Shown here one piece after another: positions 37,221-47,240 of a stretch of DNA of 64,000 nucleotides. The first letter of the stretch is position 1; each line of letters opens with the position of its first letter. The DNA lies in assembly GCF_001767395.1 (NCBI RefSeq), contig NZ_CP017014.1:806001-870000 (forward strand), in the 5' to 3' direction. The position numbers and the translations under genes were made by a program. This DNA comes from Rhodococcus sp. WMMA185. GTDB lineage: Bacteria > Actinomycetota > Actinomycetes > Mycobacteriales > Mycobacteriaceae. The notes under the pieces were generated by a model. That model ran no database searches. It had not been told where the DNA came from and saw nothing but the letters and a program-made list of their open reading frames with translations.

Positions 37221-39083
37221 ATGTGCGGAATCGTGGGATACGTCGGTCACCGGCAGGCTTTGCCTGTTGTGGTGGAAGCTCTGCGACGGATGGAATACCG
37301 CGGATACGACTCGGCTGGAATCGCCGTTCTCGATGGGAACGGTGGGATAAAGGTCGAGCGGAAGGCCGGTCGGCTGTTGAACCTCGAGGCTGAACTCGAC
37401 GAGATCGGGCCCGCGACCTTCACCGGTAGCACGGGGATCGGCCATACGCGATGGGCGACGCACGGTCGGCCCACCGACCGGAATGCGCACCCGCACCGTG
37501 ATACGAACGGCAAGGTCGCCGTGGTGCACAACGGCATCATCGAGAACTTCGCTCCGTTGCGGGCCGAACTCGAACGCGACGGAGTCGAGTTCGGCAGCGA
37601 TACCGACACCGAGGTCGCGGTACACCTCGTCGCCCGCGCATACGCGGAGGGGGAGACTGCCGGCGACTTCGCTGCCAGCGCGCTGCATGTGCTCCGCAGG
37701 CTCGAAGGTGCGTTCACTCTCGTGTTTGCGCACGCGGACCACCCGAACACAATCGTCGCGGCGCGCCGCTCCACACCGTTGGTCATCGGTGTCGGCGAGG
37801 GCGAGACTTTTCTCGGTTCCGATGTTGCGGCGTTCATCGAGCACACTCGCGACGCGGTGGAACTGGGTCAGGACCAGGTTGTGGTGATCACTGCCGACGG
37901 GTATTCGATTCTGAACTTCGACGGTTCCGAGGCACAGGGCCGTCCGTTCCGCATCGACTGGGATCTCGCGGCTGCGGAGAAGGGCGGCCACGACTACTTC
38001 ATGCTCAAGGAGATCGAGGAGCAACCGGCTGCGGTCGCGGACACGCTGCTCGGTCACTTTGCGGACGGGAGGATCGTCCTCGACGAGCAGCGGCTGTCGG
38101 ATCAGGAATTGCGCGACGTCGACAAAGTCTTCGTCGTCGCCTGCGGCAGCGCCTACCACTCGGGTCTGCTCGCGAAGTATGCGATCGAGCATTGGACGCG
38201 CCTACCCGTTGAGGTGGAACTGGCCAGCGAGTTCCGCTACCGCGACCCGGTGCTGGACCGGTCCACCCTGGTCGTCGCGATCTCTCAGTCCGGTGAGACA
38301 GCAGACACACTGGAGGCCGTGCGCCACGCGAAGGATCAGAAGGCGCGGGTTCTGGCGGTGTGCAACACCAACGGCGCCCAGATTCCGCGCGAAGCCGATG
38401 CCGTCCTCTACACCCGTGCGGGTCCGGAGATCGGTGTCGCGTCGACCAAGGCCTTCCTTGCGCAGGTCACGGCGAACTATCTGGTCGGTCTGGCGCTGGC
38501 CCAGGCACGCGGCACCAAGTATCCCGACGAGGTTGCACGTGAGTACGCGGACCTCGAGGCGATGCCCGATCTGGTCAGCCGCGTCCTCGGGACGGTCGAA
38601 CCGGTGCGTGATCTGGCGCGAGAACTGGCTTCGTCGTCGACGGTGCTGTTCCTGGGCCGGCACGTCGGCTATCCGGTAGCGCTCGAGGGTGCGCTCAAGC
38701 TCAAGGAGCTGGCGTACATGCACGCCGAGGGGTTCGCGGCAGGTGAGCTCAAGCACGGGCCCATCGCGCTGATCGAGGACGGCCTACCGGTGATCGTCGT
38801 GATGCCGTCGCCGAAGGGTCGGGCGATGCTGCACTCGAAGCTGCTCAGCAACATCCGGGAGATTCAAGCGCGGGGCGCGCGGACGGTCGTGATCGCAGAG
38901 GAAGGGGACGAGGCCGTGCGCCCGTTCTCCGATCACCTCATCGAGATCCCGGCGGCGCCGACACTGCTGCAACCGTTGCTGTCGACGGTGCCGTTGCAGG
39001 TCTTCGCGGCCGAGGTTGCGCAGACCCGGGGTTACGACGTCGACAAGCCGCGCAACCTCGCGAAGTCCGTCACCGTCGAATAG
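37221..39083 (+). CDS. glmS: Glutamine--fructose-6-phosphate aminotransferase (isomerizing)
   Basis: GlmS makes glucosamine-6-phosphate from fructose-6-phosphate and glutamine, the first step to UDP-GlcNAc and to the amino sugar of mycothiol. The 620-aa product begins MCGIVGYVGHRQALPVVVEA. Its Cys2 becomes the N-terminal nucleophile after Met removal. The glutaminase domain covers residues 1-240 (HTRWATHGRPTDRNAHPH). Two SIS domains follow (ISQSGETADTLEAVRHAK; ELASSSTVLFLGRHVGYPVA), and the C-terminus is DKPRNLAKSVTVE. The reading frame is complete. A 24-bp repeat array lies just upstream and a 15-bp terminator downstream. Confidence 0.98.
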   Translation: MCGIVGYVGHRQALPVVVEALRRMEYRGYDSAGIAVLDGNGGIKVERKAGRLLNLEAELDEIGPATFTGSTGIGHTRWATHGRPTDRNAHPHRDTNGKVAVVHNGIIENFAPLRAELERDGVEFGSDTDTEVAVHLVARAYAEGETAGDFAASALHVLRRLEGAFTLVFAHADHPNTIVAARRSTPLVIGVGEGETFLGSDVAAFIEHTRDAVELGQDQVVVITADGYSILNFDGSEAQGRPFRIDWDLAAAEKGGHDYFMLKEIEEQPAAVADTLLGHFADGRIVLDEQRLSDQELRDVDKVFVVACGSAYHSGLLAKYAIEHWTRLPVEVELASEFRYRDPVLDRSTLVVAISQSGETADTLEAVRHAKDQKARVLAVCNTNGAQIPREADAVLYTRAGPEIGVASTKAFLAQVTANYLVGLALAQARGTKYPDEVAREYADLEAMPDLVSRVLGTVEPVRDLARELASSSTVLFLGRHVGYPVALEGALKLKELAYMHAEGFAAGELKHGPIALIEDGLPVIVVMPSPKGRAMLHSKLLSNIREIQARGARTVVIAEEGDEAVRPFSDHLIEIPAAPTLLQPLLSTVPLQVFAAEVAQTRGYDVDKPRNLAKSVTVE

Positions 39084-39101
39084 GTACCCGGGTCGAAAAT
39101 C

Positions 39102-39135
39102 CCGACCAGGGGCGGCACCGGCCGCCCCTGGTCGG
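39102..39135. terminator. Bidirectional terminator after glmS
   Basis: A perfect 15-bp GC-rich stem (39102-39116 with 39121-39135) with a 4-base loop lies between the convergent glmS and cupredoxin genes, whose stop codon is at 39141-39143. Confidence 0.85.
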
Positions 39136-39140
39136 TGCGC

Positions 39141-39515
39141 CTACGGAGTGACCACGATGGTGCCTCTCATGTCCGGATGAAGAGAACACGTGTATTCGTA
39201 GGTGCCCGGTTCCGTGAATGTGTGGGTGAAGCTGCCCGTCTGCATCAGCGGGCTTCTCAGCACGCTCCTCGCGTCGTCGACTCCCACCACGTCGTGGGTG
39301 ACGCCTCTGTCATCGAAGTTCCACGTGACGGTTTCTCCCACCGCGACCGTGAGTGTTGCGGGTGTATACGCCATGTTCTTGACCTCGACGACCGGGCCGC
39401 TCGGCACGTCGGCAACCTCCTGATTGCCCGAGCTGCAGCCCGCGACGAGGCCCGCAGTTGAAATACCGGCGGCGACAACTACTCCGGCGAACCACGACTT
39501 TCGTCTTCCAAGCAT
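39141..39515 (-). CDS. Cupredoxin domain lipoprotein (type 1 copper protein)
   Basis: This is a plastocyanin/azurin-like electron carrier or copper-binding protein anchored outside the membrane. The 124-aa product has a signal peptide with lipobox LVAG-C27. A cupredoxin domain follows, with all four type-1 copper ligands: H74 (GVTHDVVG), C110 (YEYTCSLH), H113 and M116. I chose ATG 39515 because the signal peptide starts there; a longer frame to 39644 overlaps the nnr leader. It is divergent from nnr, with 53 bases between. Physiological partner unknown. Confidence 0.9.
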   Translation of the reverse strand: MLGRRKSWFAGVVVAAGISTAGLVAGCSSGNQEVADVPSGPVVEVKNMAYTPATLTVAVGETVTWNFDDRGVTHDVVGVDDARSVLRSPLMQTGSFTHTFTEPGTYEYTCSLHPDMRGTIVVTP

Positions 39516-39568
39516 GCCCTCGAGCGTAGTCTGACCCCCGTACCGATCCTTACCGATGAGGAGTTCCC

Positions 39569-41050
39569 ATGCGGGGCTACTACACCGCTGACGAGGTTCG
39601 ATCCGCAGAGGCGCCGCTGATGGCGTCTCTTCCCGAGGGTGCACTGATGAGGCGCGCAGCGCACGGACTTGCCGGGGTGGTGGCGTCGGAACTGCGGGTG
39701 CGGACCGGTGCGGTCGCGGGTCGCGCCGTCACCATATTGGTGGGGTCCGGCGACAACGGCGGTGATGCACTGTGGGCCGGGGCGATGCTGCGTCGGCGCG
39801 GCGTCGCAGCCACCGCCGTGTTGCTGAATCCGGAAAAGGCGCACAAGTCGGGGTTGGCTGCCTTCAGAGCAGTAGGGGGGCGTATCGCCGATCCCGCAGA
39901 CGACCTAGGGCTACCCGACCTCGTGATCGACGGGATCGTGGGGATTTCCGGAAAGGGGCCGTTGCGTCCCGACGCGGCTGATCTGGTCCGCCGGATCGAG
40001 GTTCCGATCGTGTCGGCGGACCTACCGAGCGGAGTAGACCCGGATACCGGGGCCGTAGAGGGTCCCGCCGTCCATGCCTCGGTCACCGTATCGTTCGGTG
40101 CGCTCAAACGGGTACATGCGCTGGGGGCGGCGCACTGCGGTCGAGTGGAGTTGGTGCCCATCGGGTTGTCTCTCGGTCCGGCCGGGATGAGCGCCCTCGA
40201 ACCCGCCGAAGTGGGTGCGGCCTGGCCGTTCCCCGGGGCCGAGGACGACAAGTACTCGCAGGGTGTGGTCGGCGTGGTTGCCGGGAGCGAGAGTTACCCC
40301 GGCGCGAGTGTCCTGTGCACAAGTGCGGCGATCACCGCGACATCCGGGCTGGTGCGCTACGCCGGACCCTGTACGCGTGAGGTACTCGCGTACTCGCCGG
40401 AGGTGATCGCGACCAGGGACCTTGCAGATGCGGGGCGCGTCCAGTCGTGGGTGGTGGGACCGGGCATGGGTACTGACGAAGCAGGTCGTCGCACGCTGCG
40501 GACGGTGCTCGAATCGGACGTTCCGGTGCTCGTCGACGCGGACGGACTCACCTTGCTCGCCGATGATCCCGACCTGGTGCGCCTCCGGTCCGCGCCGACG
40601 TTGCTGACACCCCATTCGGGCGAGTTCGCCCGGCTGACGGGAAAGGAACCAGGGCCGGACCGGACGGCGTCGGTGCGTGCCCTCGCCGCCGACTGGGGAG
40701 CACACGTGCTCCTCAAGGGCAGGGCCACGGTGATCGCGGAACCCGGTGGTGACGTTTTCGTCAATGAAGCGGGTGGTTCGTGGTCGGCCACCGCTGGCGC
40801 GGGGGATGTACTCTCCGGCATTGTGGGATCGCTCATGGCGGCGGGCATCGCCCCGAACCGCGCCGCAGCGATGGGCGCTCGTGCGCACTCACTGGCCGCA
40901 AATCTGGCCGCTAGGGGGGATCCTGAGGGGCCATCGGGTGGGCGGGCCGCCGCTCCGATCTCCGCCTTGGTGCTGCTGGCGCAGCTCAGGGAATCGATCA
41001 GGATCCTGCGTGCGGGGGTCTCACCCGAGAAAATGTCGGATCTATCGTGA
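39569..41050 (+). CDS. nnr: Bifunctional NAD(P)H-hydrate epimerase/ADP-dependent dehydratase
   Basis: This enzyme repairs damaged NADHX and NADPHX. The 493-aa fusion has an epimerase (YjeF_N) domain at about residues 1-210 ([20 protein letters not shown], then [15 protein letters not shown]). An ATP/ADP-dependent dehydratase (YjeF_C, ribokinase-like) covers about residues 225-480 ([43 protein letters not shown]). The AGDVLSG motif contains the catalytic Asp. It heads the alr-tsa operon and overlaps alr by four bases (GTGA). Confidence 0.95.
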   Translation: MRGYYTADEVRSAEAPLMASLPEGALMRRAAHGLAGVVASELRVRTGAVAGRAVTILVGSGDNGGDALWAGAMLRRRGVAATAVLLNPEKAHKSGLAAFRAVGGRIADPADDLGLPDLVIDGIVGISGKGPLRPDAADLVRRIEVPIVSADLPSGVDPDTGAVEGPAVHASVTVSFGALKRVHALGAAHCGRVELVPIGLSLGPAGMSALEPAEVGAAWPFPGAEDDKYSQGVVGVVAGSESYPGASVLCTSAAITATSGLVRYAGPCTREVLAYSPEVIATRDLADAGRVQSWVVGPGMGTDEAGRRTLRTVLESDVPVLVDADGLTLLADDPDLVRLRSAPTLLTPHSGEFARLTGKEPGPDRTASVRALAADWGAHVLLKGRATVIAEPGGDVFVNEAGGSWSATAGAGDVLSGIVGSLMAAGIAPNRAAAMGARAHSLAANLAARGDPEGPSGGRAAAPISALVLLAQLRESIRILRAGVSPEKMSDLS

Positions 41051-42273
41051 ATGAGAAGATCGAGCGCATGAGGTTCGCTGAAACAGTGTCGTCGGGCGAG
41101 CGCAGCCATACCGGCCGCGGCGTCCATCCCAGGGCGAAGTCGGCGCCGCAGGCCGAAGCCGTGGTGGATCTGGATGCGATCGCGCACAACGTCCGGATAT
41201 TGCGCGAGAGCGCGCGTGACGCCGCTGTGATGGCCGTCGTGAAGGCCGACGGCTACAACCATGGCGCCGTGCCGGTCGCGAAGGCGGCGCTGGCTGCCGG
41301 AGCCTCGGAACTCGGGGTGACGACGGTGTCGGAGGCGCTCGTACTACGACGGGCCGGAATCGAGGCGCCCATCCTCGCCTGGATGCACACAATCGACGCC
41401 GATTTCGCCCCAGCGATCTTGGCCGGGATCGAGGTGGGGGTGTCCTCGCCGCGACATGTCGCCGCAGTGGTTGCGGGTGCGCACAGAGTGGGCGAGACGG
41501 CGATCGTGACGATCAAAGTAGACACGGGGCTGAACCGCAACGGCGTGGCACCGGACGAATTGGAACAGGTCCTGGTGGATCTTGCACGTGCACAGGCAGA
41601 GGGCTCGGTGCGACTTCGCGGAATCTTCTCGCATCTCGCTCACGCCGACGAACTGCACCACGCCACTATCGATGCTCAGCGTGACCGACTGGTGAGTGCG
41701 GTTGGGGACGCGAAGCGTCACGGTCTGATCCCCGAGGTGGTCCATCTGTCGAATTCTGCGGCCACGCTGACTCGGCCCGACCTTCGATTCGACATGGTCC
41801 GTCCGGGAATTGCGATCTACGGATTGTCTCCGGTTCCAGAACTCGGTCAATACGGATTGCGGCCGGCGATGTCGCTGCGATCGCGGGTGGCGTTGGTGAA
41901 GAAGGTCGCGGCAGGCGAAGGCGTGTCCTACGGGCATGCGTGGGTCGCACCGCGTGACACGACGGTGGCTCTGCTTCCGCTCGGATACGCCGACGGGCTT
42001 CCACGCGCGCTCAGCGGCCGGTTCGAGGTCCAACTCGGCTCGGCACGCCGCCCCGGTATCGGCCGCGTCTGCATGGACCAGGTGGTGGTGGATCTCGGAC
42101 CCGACGGCGGCGGGGTCCGCGAAGGCGATACCGCGATCTTCTTCGGTAACGGGGATCTCGGCGAACCCACCGCGCAGACGTGGGCAGACGAACTCGACAC
42201 CATCCACTACGAGGTGGTGACCGGGGTGCGGGGACGAACCGTGCGCAGCTACATCGGCGGAACGTCGACGTGA
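41047..42273 (+). CDS. alr: Alanine racemase
   Basis: This PLP enzyme converts L-alanine to D-alanine for peptidoglycan. The 408-aa product has the PLP lysine K66 in [30 protein letters not shown] and [12 protein letters not shown] are conserved. The catalytic Tyr sits in [20 protein letters not shown], and the C-terminal beta domain carries GRVCMDQ. GTG 41047 overlaps nnr; the first 35 residues precede the conserved fold, so an internal ATG at 41068 is possible. The stop overlaps tsaE in GTGA. Confidence 0.96.
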   Translation: MNEKIERMRFAETVSSGERSHTGRGVHPRAKSAPQAEAVVDLDAIAHNVRILRESARDAAVMAVVKADGYNHGAVPVAKAALAAGASELGVTTVSEALVLRRAGIEAPILAWMHTIDADFAPAILAGIEVGVSSPRHVAAVVAGAHRVGETAIVTIKVDTGLNRNGVAPDELEQVLVDLARAQAEGSVRLRGIFSHLAHADELHHATIDAQRDRLVSAVGDAKRHGLIPEVVHLSNSAATLTRPDLRFDMVRPGIAIYGLSPVPELGQYGLRPAMSLRSRVALVKKVAAGEGVSYGHAWVAPRDTTVALLPLGYADGLPRALSGRFEVQLGSARRPGIGRVCMDQVVVDLGPDGGGVREGDTAIFFGNGDLGEPTAQTWADELDTIHYEVVTGVRGRTVRSYIGGTST

Positions 42274-42770
42274 GTCGTCCGGTATCGCCGGATAACGGCG
42301 GGCTCGCCATGAGCGGGACAGTGGTGTTGCCCACGTCGGAGGACACCGAGCAGTTCGGACGCCAGCTTGCGAGGGGACTCGTCGCGGGTGATCTGGTGGT
42401 GCTCGACGGACCCCTCGGTGCGGGGAAAACCGCTCTGACGAAGGGCATTGGAGCGGGGCTCGGGGTGCTGGGACGAGTGACGTCCCCCACTTTCGTCATC
42501 GCTCGCGAACACCGGCCCGGGGCTCGGCCGGACGGGGGTACACCGGTCGGCATGGTGCATGTGGACGCCTACCGATTGGGTGACAGTGGGCCGCATGCAC
42601 TCGACGAACTCGACGCCCTCGACCTCGACACCGACCTGGCCTCAGCGGTGGTGGTGGTCGAATGGGGAGAGGGAATTGTCGAGCAGTTGACCGATCGTCA
42701 CCTGCGTGTACGCCTGCGCCGAGAACCGGGGACCGATGTCCGGACGGCCGACTGGGAGTGGATTTCCTGA
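42270..42770 (+). CDS. tsaE: tRNA t6A37 threonylcarbamoyladenosine biosynthesis ATPase TsaE
   Basis: TsaE is the ATPase that resets the TsaB-TsaD complex making t6A37 in tRNA. The 166-aa product has a Walker A loop [15 protein letters not shown] (about residues 44-58), the switch-like [10 protein letters not shown], and [10 protein letters not shown], all family features. GTG 42270 overlaps the alr TGA in GTGA, matching the style of this operon; ATG 42309 would remove 13 residues. tsaB begins 50 bases after. Confidence 0.93.
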   Translation: MSRPVSPDNGGLAMSGTVVLPTSEDTEQFGRQLARGLVAGDLVVLDGPLGAGKTALTKGIGAGLGVLGRVTSPTFVIAREHRPGARPDGGTPVGMVHVDAYRLGDSGPHALDELDALDLDTDLASAVVVVEWGEGIVEQLTDRHLRVRLRREPGTDVRTADWEWIS

Positions 42771-42819
42771 AGGGTCGGGTGTCGGGGCCGACTCCGGCAT
42801 ACGGGTACCCTCGAGTACC

Positions 42820-43479
42820 GTGCTTGTTCTCGCCATCGACACGTCCACGCCTGCCGTGACCGCGGGAGTCGTCCGTGTCTCGGGCGATTCCGCATCCGAA
42901 GGTGTGGTGGACACCCTGGCGGTGAACGTGACGGTCAACGCGCGCGCGCACGCGGAGGTGCTCACTCCACACATCATGGAATGCCTCGCCGAGTCAGGTC
43001 ATGTGGCGCAGGATCTCGACGCGGTCGTGGTCGGAACGGGGCCGGGGCCGTTCACCGGTCTGCGGGTAGGGATGGCCACGGCGGCTGCCTTCGCGGACGC
43101 ACTGGGTGTTCCGGTTCACGGAGTGTGCAGTCTCGACGCGATCGCGGCTCAGGTGGACGGCGATCGAAACCTGCTCGTCGTCACCGATGCCCGCCGGCGT
43201 GAGGTGTACTGGGCGCGGTACTCGGCAAGGCAGCGGGTGGAGGGTCCCGCCGTGGTGAAGCCGAGCGAACTCGAGCCGAGCCCGTCCGAGGTGGTGGCGG
43301 GTTCGCCCTCGCACGTCGACCTGTTCGACCTTCCGGTCGAACCCGTCGAAACACCTTCGCCCGCAGGTCTTGTCACGGTGGCTACGGACGCACTGCTCGG
43401 TGGCGTGGAACCTGGGCCACTCGTGCCGCTCTACCTCCGGCGCCCCGACGCGGTCGAGTTGGCGGACCGGCAGAAATGA
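42820..43479 (+). CDS. tsaB: tRNA t6A37 biosynthesis protein TsaB
   Basis: TsaB is the non-catalytic ASKHA partner of TsaD in tRNA t6A synthesis. The 219-aa product starts VLVLAIDTSTPAVTAGVVRV and has the family block VVVGTGPGPFTGLRVGMATA at about residues 68-87. The N-terminal actin-like fold is complete and the catalytic metal ligands of TsaD are absent, as expected. I chose GTG 42820, the start that fits TsaB proteins. ATGA overlap with rimI. Confidence 0.94.
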   Translation: MLVLAIDTSTPAVTAGVVRVSGDSASEGVVDTLAVNVTVNARAHAEVLTPHIMECLAESGHVAQDLDAVVVGTGPGPFTGLRVGMATAAAFADALGVPVHGVCSLDAIAAQVDGDRNLLVVTDARRREVYWARYSARQRVEGPAVVKPSELEPSPSEVVAGSPSHVDLFDLPVEPVETPSPAGLVTVATDALLGGVEPGPLVPLYLRRPDAVELADRQK

Positions 43480-43955
43480 CGTTCCGTATCGAACCGATGG
43501 CGGTCTCGGATGCCGAACGTTGTGCGGAGCTCGAGGTAATCCTCTTCCCTGGCGACGGACCGTGGAGCGCAGACGCTTTCCGGGCGGAGCTCGCCGCCCC
43601 TCATTCGCATTACGCGGTGGCACGCGACGACGTCGGTCAGCTCGTGGGATACGCGGGAATCGCACTGTTGGGTAACAGCATGCATCCCGAATCCGAGATC
43701 CACACGATCGGAACGGATCCGGCGTATCGACGCCGGGGCGTAGGCCGAGCCCTCCTGGACGAGCTCCTCCGAAAAGCCGACACTCGAGGTGGCCCGGTAT
43801 ATCTGGAGGTGCGAACGGACAATGATGCGGCGATCGCGCTGTACCGCCGTGTTGGTTTCGAGATCGTAGGGACACGTAGAAAGTACTACCAACCGAGCGG
43901 TGCCGATGCGTTCACGATGCGTCGGTCCGGATCAGCTGAGGAGCCGGCTCAATGA
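43476..43955 (+). CDS. rimI: Ribosomal protein S18-alanine N-acetyltransferase
   Basis: This is a GNAT acetyltransferase that modifies the N-terminus of ribosomal S18 (and other alanine N-termini in actinobacteria). The 159-aa product has the acetyl-CoA loop [18 protein letters not shown] at about residues 87-104. The RimI core [20 protein letters not shown] and the tail [20 protein letters not shown] also match. Position between tsaB and tsaD is the classic order. ATGA overlaps occur at both ends. Confidence 0.94.
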   Translation: MTFRIEPMAVSDAERCAELEVILFPGDGPWSADAFRAELAAPHSHYAVARDDVGQLVGYAGIALLGNSMHPESEIHTIGTDPAYRRRGVGRALLDELLRKADTRGGPVYLEVRTDNDAAIALYRRVGFEIVGTRRKYYQPSGADAFTMRRSGSAEEPAQ

Positions 43956-44989
43956 TCGTCATGGGAATCGAAAGCTCTTGTGACGAAACCGGAGTCGGTA
44001 TCGTCCGCTGGAACGGTGACGGCAGCTGTGAGCTTCTCGCGGACGAGGTTGCATCCAGTGTCGACCAGCACGCTCGCTACGGCGGGGTCGTGCCGGAGAT
44101 CGCGTCCCGCGCCCATCTCGAGGCGATCGTCCCGACGATGCGGCGAGCCCTCGAAGCTGCCCGGGTTTCCAAGCCGGACGCCCTCGCCGTCACCATCGGT
44201 CCCGGTCTCGCCGGGGCCTTGCTGGTAGGTGTCGCGGCCGCCAAAGCGTATGCGGCGGCCTGGAATGTGCCGTTCTACGCGGTGAATCATCTCGGCGGCC
44301 ACGTTGCGGTCGACACACTCGAACACGGGCCGATGCCGCCCTGTGTGGCGTTGCTCGTCTCGGGTGGCCACACTCATCTGCTACACGTCAATGATCTCGC
44401 CGAGCCGATCGTGGAGTTGGGAACAACAGTCGACGACGCTGCCGGTGAGGCTTTCGACAAGGTGGCCCGGCTTCTCGGGCTCGGATTCCCAGGTGGCCCT
44501 GCCCTCGATGCTGCGGCCCAAACGGGCGACCGGAATGCGATCTCGTTTCCGCGGGGTATGACCGGACCGAGGGATGCGCGGCACGACTTCTCGTTCTCCG
44601 GGCTGAAGACGGCCGTCGCCCGCTACGTGGAGTCCAAACAGCGAGCAGGCGAGTCCTGGTCCGTACCGGACATTGCGGCCAGCTTCCAGGAAGCCGTCGC
44701 GGATGTTCTGACGATGAAAGCAGTGCGCGCGGCGCGGGATGTCGGGGTGGACACTCTGGTACTCGGCGGCGGCGCCACGGCGAATTCGCGCATTCGCGCG
44801 CTGGCTGAGCAGCGTTGCGTGGAAGCGGGACTGACATTGCGGATCCCAAAACCGCGACTGTGCACCGACAATGGGGTGATGATCGCTTCACTCGGCGCAC
44901 ACCTGATCGCGGGCGGCGCCGTACCCTCACAGCTCACGGCGGCTAGTGACCCCGGGTTGTCCGTGGCGACCAGTCAGGTGCTGCGATGA
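43952..44989 (+). CDS. tsaD: tRNA N6-adenosine threonylcarbamoyltransferase TsaD
   Basis: TsaD is the catalytic subunit that transfers threonylcarbamoyl to A37 of ANN-decoding tRNA. The 345-aa product has the N-terminal ASKHA phosphate loop [17 protein letters not shown]. The metal-binding HxxxH is in [14 protein letters not shown] (about residues 109-122). The ATP loop [11 protein letters not shown] and the C-terminal TDNGVMIA segment carry the remaining metal-binding Asp. ATG 43952 overlaps rimI. It ends six bases before the convergent Hsp70-like gene, with no terminator visible between. Confidence 0.97.
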   Translation: MIVMGIESSCDETGVGIVRWNGDGSCELLADEVASSVDQHARYGGVVPEIASRAHLEAIVPTMRRALEAARVSKPDALAVTIGPGLAGALLVGVAAAKAYAAAWNVPFYAVNHLGGHVAVDTLEHGPMPPCVALLVSGGHTHLLHVNDLAEPIVELGTTVDDAAGEAFDKVARLLGLGFPGGPALDAAAQTGDRNAISFPRGMTGPRDARHDFSFSGLKTAVARYVESKQRAGESWSVPDIAASFQEAVADVLTMKAVRAARDVGVDTLVLGGGATANSRIRALAEQRCVEAGLTLRIPKPRLCTDNGVMIASLGAHLIAGGAVPSQLTAASDPGLSVATSQVLR

Positions 44990-44995
44990 TCGCGC

Positions 44996-46432
44996 TCACC
45001 TGAACGCGTTGGGTGCGACGACCATCGTGGTGGGGAGCGCCGCGGGCGCATCTTGCGTAGCCTCGAGAGGTGCCGAGTCGGCATCGTTGCGGGTAATTCC
45101 CGGAACTATTGGCCACATGGGTGGAGTCGCAGGCCATTGGATGTGCGGCCACTGGCGGAGCACCGGGGTGGCTTCGGCCGCGGGCAGCACTGTCGGGGTG
45201 ATCGACGCCGGTTCGTTGGTAGTGGGATGGGACGTCGAAGCCAGTCCCCCCGCTATGCCGTTGCCGTCGTCTGGCTCGACTATGTTGCGGGCAACTCTGG
45301 TCGGCGAGTGTTCGGATGTCGGCGAAGGCGCGTTGGACGGAATCGCGGTTGAGGCGGGCGCGGCCGTCGTAGTCGCGACTTGTTCGGTGGCTTGCACGTT
45401 GTCGGTGCCCACCGGGAACACGCTGGGAGAGCGGGGCGGTGTGAGCCCATACCAACCGAATCCGAGTACGAGTGCACCGGCCACGAGCGCACAGACCACT
45501 GCCCCGGACAGTTTTGACACCGAGACCGAGCGGTTCGAACCGCTCGCGGGATACTCGTCGATGGTCGAGGAAACGGCGAGCAACGCCGCCCCCTTTGCCG
45601 TTGCGGTGTCGGGTTCAGGTACCGCGATCACCTGCATGGGGAAAGCGTCGGTGACGCCAGTTCTTATTGCGGGGATGTTTGCCACACCGCCGATCAGGGC
45701 CAGCGCTTCGGGAGGGTGCGGCGAGTCGGCGATGGTGGCGCGGATGAACTTGACCGCGAGCGCGACGGCCGGTGCGCAAATTTCGTCGAGAGTGGTGCGG
45801 CTGATCTCGACTGGGCGAATGCCCTGCAGATCGAGGTCGATGTGCGCGATCGGCTCCGAGGACAGCTGTTCCTTGGCGACGCGGCACCGAGCCGAGCGCA
45901 GGGGCCGGTCCAGGTGGCGCGAGGAATGCGCGGCCGGGAGGCTACCCATGACGTGGTCGTAGATGAGGTCGTCTATCTTGCGTCCACTGACATCAGTTGT
46001 GCGGTCAGCGTGCAGTACCGCGCCGGTCACCTGATCGACCAGGACGACGGATAGTCCGGATTCGCCGAAGTCGGCGATGGCCACGGTGGTGTGCTGGGCT
46101 ACTTCGCCGGTGTAGCGCAGATATGCGAGCGCAGCGGCGGCCTCCGGAACGAGATGCACCCGGTGCTGCTGCCTGCTGACGGCGTTGCGAATCGCGTGGG
46201 CCTGTTTGGAGGTTCGGTAGGCGACAGCGAGCGCATCGGGGGTGACGAGGGCGGCGGGAACCTGCGTGGTCATCAGTGAGATGGACGAGCGAACCAGATC
46301 GCCGAGATCGGAATGTGACTGGTCAGCGGAGAGGAATCGGAACTCGACGTTCTGTACCCCGTTCGGTGATGTGGTCACGAGGGCAGAACCGACGCCCGCC
46401 GCACCGGTCGACATCCCCAAAGACGTACCCAT
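44996..46432 (-). CDS. Hsp70-like protein with transmembrane segment and exported tail
   Basis: The 478-aa product begins MGTSLGMSTGAAGVGSALVT, an actin/Hsp70-type phosphate-1 loop variant. IADFGESGLSVVLVDQVTGA (phosphate 2) and LIGGVANIPAIRTGV (adenosine) follow in the expected order over residues 1-290. One transmembrane helix lies at about residues 306-326 (LSGAVVCALVAGALVLGFGW), then a 150-residue Pro/Thr/Ala-rich exported tail. It resembles the N-domain plus membrane helix of actinobacterial Hsp70-family membrane proteins; role unknown. ATG 46432 is preferred, with AAGGTGG upstream. Divergent from the K+ channel gene. Confidence 0.8.
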   Translation of the reverse strand: MGTSLGMSTGAAGVGSALVTTSPNGVQNVEFRFLSADQSHSDLGDLVRSSISLMTTQVPAALVTPDALAVAYRTSKQAHAIRNAVSRQQHRVHLVPEAAAALAYLRYTGEVAQHTTVAIADFGESGLSVVLVDQVTGAVLHADRTTDVSGRKIDDLIYDHVMGSLPAAHSSRHLDRPLRSARCRVAKEQLSSEPIAHIDLDLQGIRPVEISRTTLDEICAPAVALAVKFIRATIADSPHPPEALALIGGVANIPAIRTGVTDAFPMQVIAVPEPDTATAKGAALLAVSSTIDEYPASGSNRSVSVSKLSGAVVCALVAGALVLGFGWYGLTPPRSPSVFPVGTDNVQATEQVATTTAAPASTAIPSNAPSPTSEHSPTRVARNIVEPDDGNGIAGGLASTSHPTTNEPASITPTVLPAAEATPVLRQWPHIQWPATPPMWPIVPGITRNDADSAPLEATQDAPAALPTTMVVAPNAFR

Positions 46433-46635
46433 CACACACCACCTTGCATATCTGACGCGTGACCTGCTGTCTCTGTCGGAGCGTCCACCTCAGCCGAGAA
46501 TTCCTTCCTCTGTATCGCCGACTGTTATCTGAACGTTACAGAAAATGTGCTGACTTCGCTTACCTACCTCGCCTGCAGAGGCGAGGATTACCGGCGATAG
46601 CCCGGACCACCTGCATAGTTGTCCAAAGGAATCGT
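46433..46635. promoter_or_regulatory. Divergent region Hsp70-like/K+ channel
   Basis: These 203 bases are less GC-rich than their surroundings and should carry promoters for both flanking genes. AAAGGAA precedes the channel ATG. No clear inverted repeat was found. An in-frame extension of the channel ORF to 46459 is not supported. Confidence 0.35.
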
Positions 46636-47172
46636 ATGGGACACGCAAGTGATGCTCGCAACTTCAGCCACCGCGAGCGTCGTCTTTTGTTGTGGCGCGC
46701 GGTTATGCGTCCGCTGCTGCTGGTATCGGTCTGCTTGGCAGCGTATTTTGTGCTGCCCTGGACATCCATCGACGACCTGTCTGTCCTAGCGGTCTTGATC
46801 GGCGGCCTCCTCGTCGTTCTCGTGATCGGGGCCTGGCAGATCCAGCGAATCATGTCCTCCGAGGCGCCGGTGCTCCAAGGAGTAGAGGCGCTTGCGGTGA
46901 TCCTGCCTGTCTACCTCCTCGGGTTCTCGGTGACCTACCTGCTGATATCCGAGCGCTATCCCGAATACTTTTCCGAACCCCTCACGCGGATGGGGGCTCT
47001 GTACTTCTCACTCACGGTGTTCTCGACCGTGGGTTTCGGCGACATCGTCGCGGTGGCCGATGCGGCCAGAGCGATTGTGAGTGTGCAGATCGTCGGCAAC
47101 ATGATTCTCATCGGTGCGGGCATCCGACTGGTCGTGGCCGTCGTCGGCTGGGCCAGCCGACGACGGCACTAG
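46636..47172 (+). CDS. Two-pore-helix potassium channel family protein
   Basis: A membrane protein of 178 aa with the K+ selectivity filter TVGFGD at residues 131-136, preceded by the pore helix GALYFSLTVFS. Hydrophobic segments lie at about residues 25-41, 49-66, 86-104 and 145-172, so there are two extra N-terminal helices before the two-helix pore core. No RCK/TrkA-N domain is encoded. I chose ATG 46636 with AAAGGAA upstream. It should sit in the cytoplasmic membrane as a tetramer. Gating signal unknown. Confidence 0.88.
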   Translation: MGHASDARNFSHRERRLLLWRAVMRPLLLVSVCLAAYFVLPWTSIDDLSVLAVLIGGLLVVLVIGAWQIQRIMSSEAPVLQGVEALAVILPVYLLGFSVTYLLISERYPEYFSEPLTRMGALYFSLTVFSTVGFGDIVAVADAARAIVSVQIVGNMILIGAGIRLVVAVVGWASRRRH

Positions 47173-47201
47173 CGAACCGCGGAAGCGCCGCCGCTTCTGG
47201 A

Positions 47202-47240
47202 GCTGAGCTATTCGTCGTTTGTGACGAATAGCGGCTCAGC
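47202..47240. terminator. Bidirectional terminator between K+ channel and metallophosphoesterase 1
   Basis: A stem of 15 bp interrupted by a 3-base bulge (47202-47216 with 47223-47240) has a 6-base loop containing GTTTGT. It overlaps the last codons of the convergent metallophosphoesterase gene. Confidence 0.7.

Noticed and set aside
39135..39461. 108-codon forward frame opposite the cupredoxin gene
   Set aside because: The reverse strand shows a lipobox and all four copper ligands; this is its shadow.
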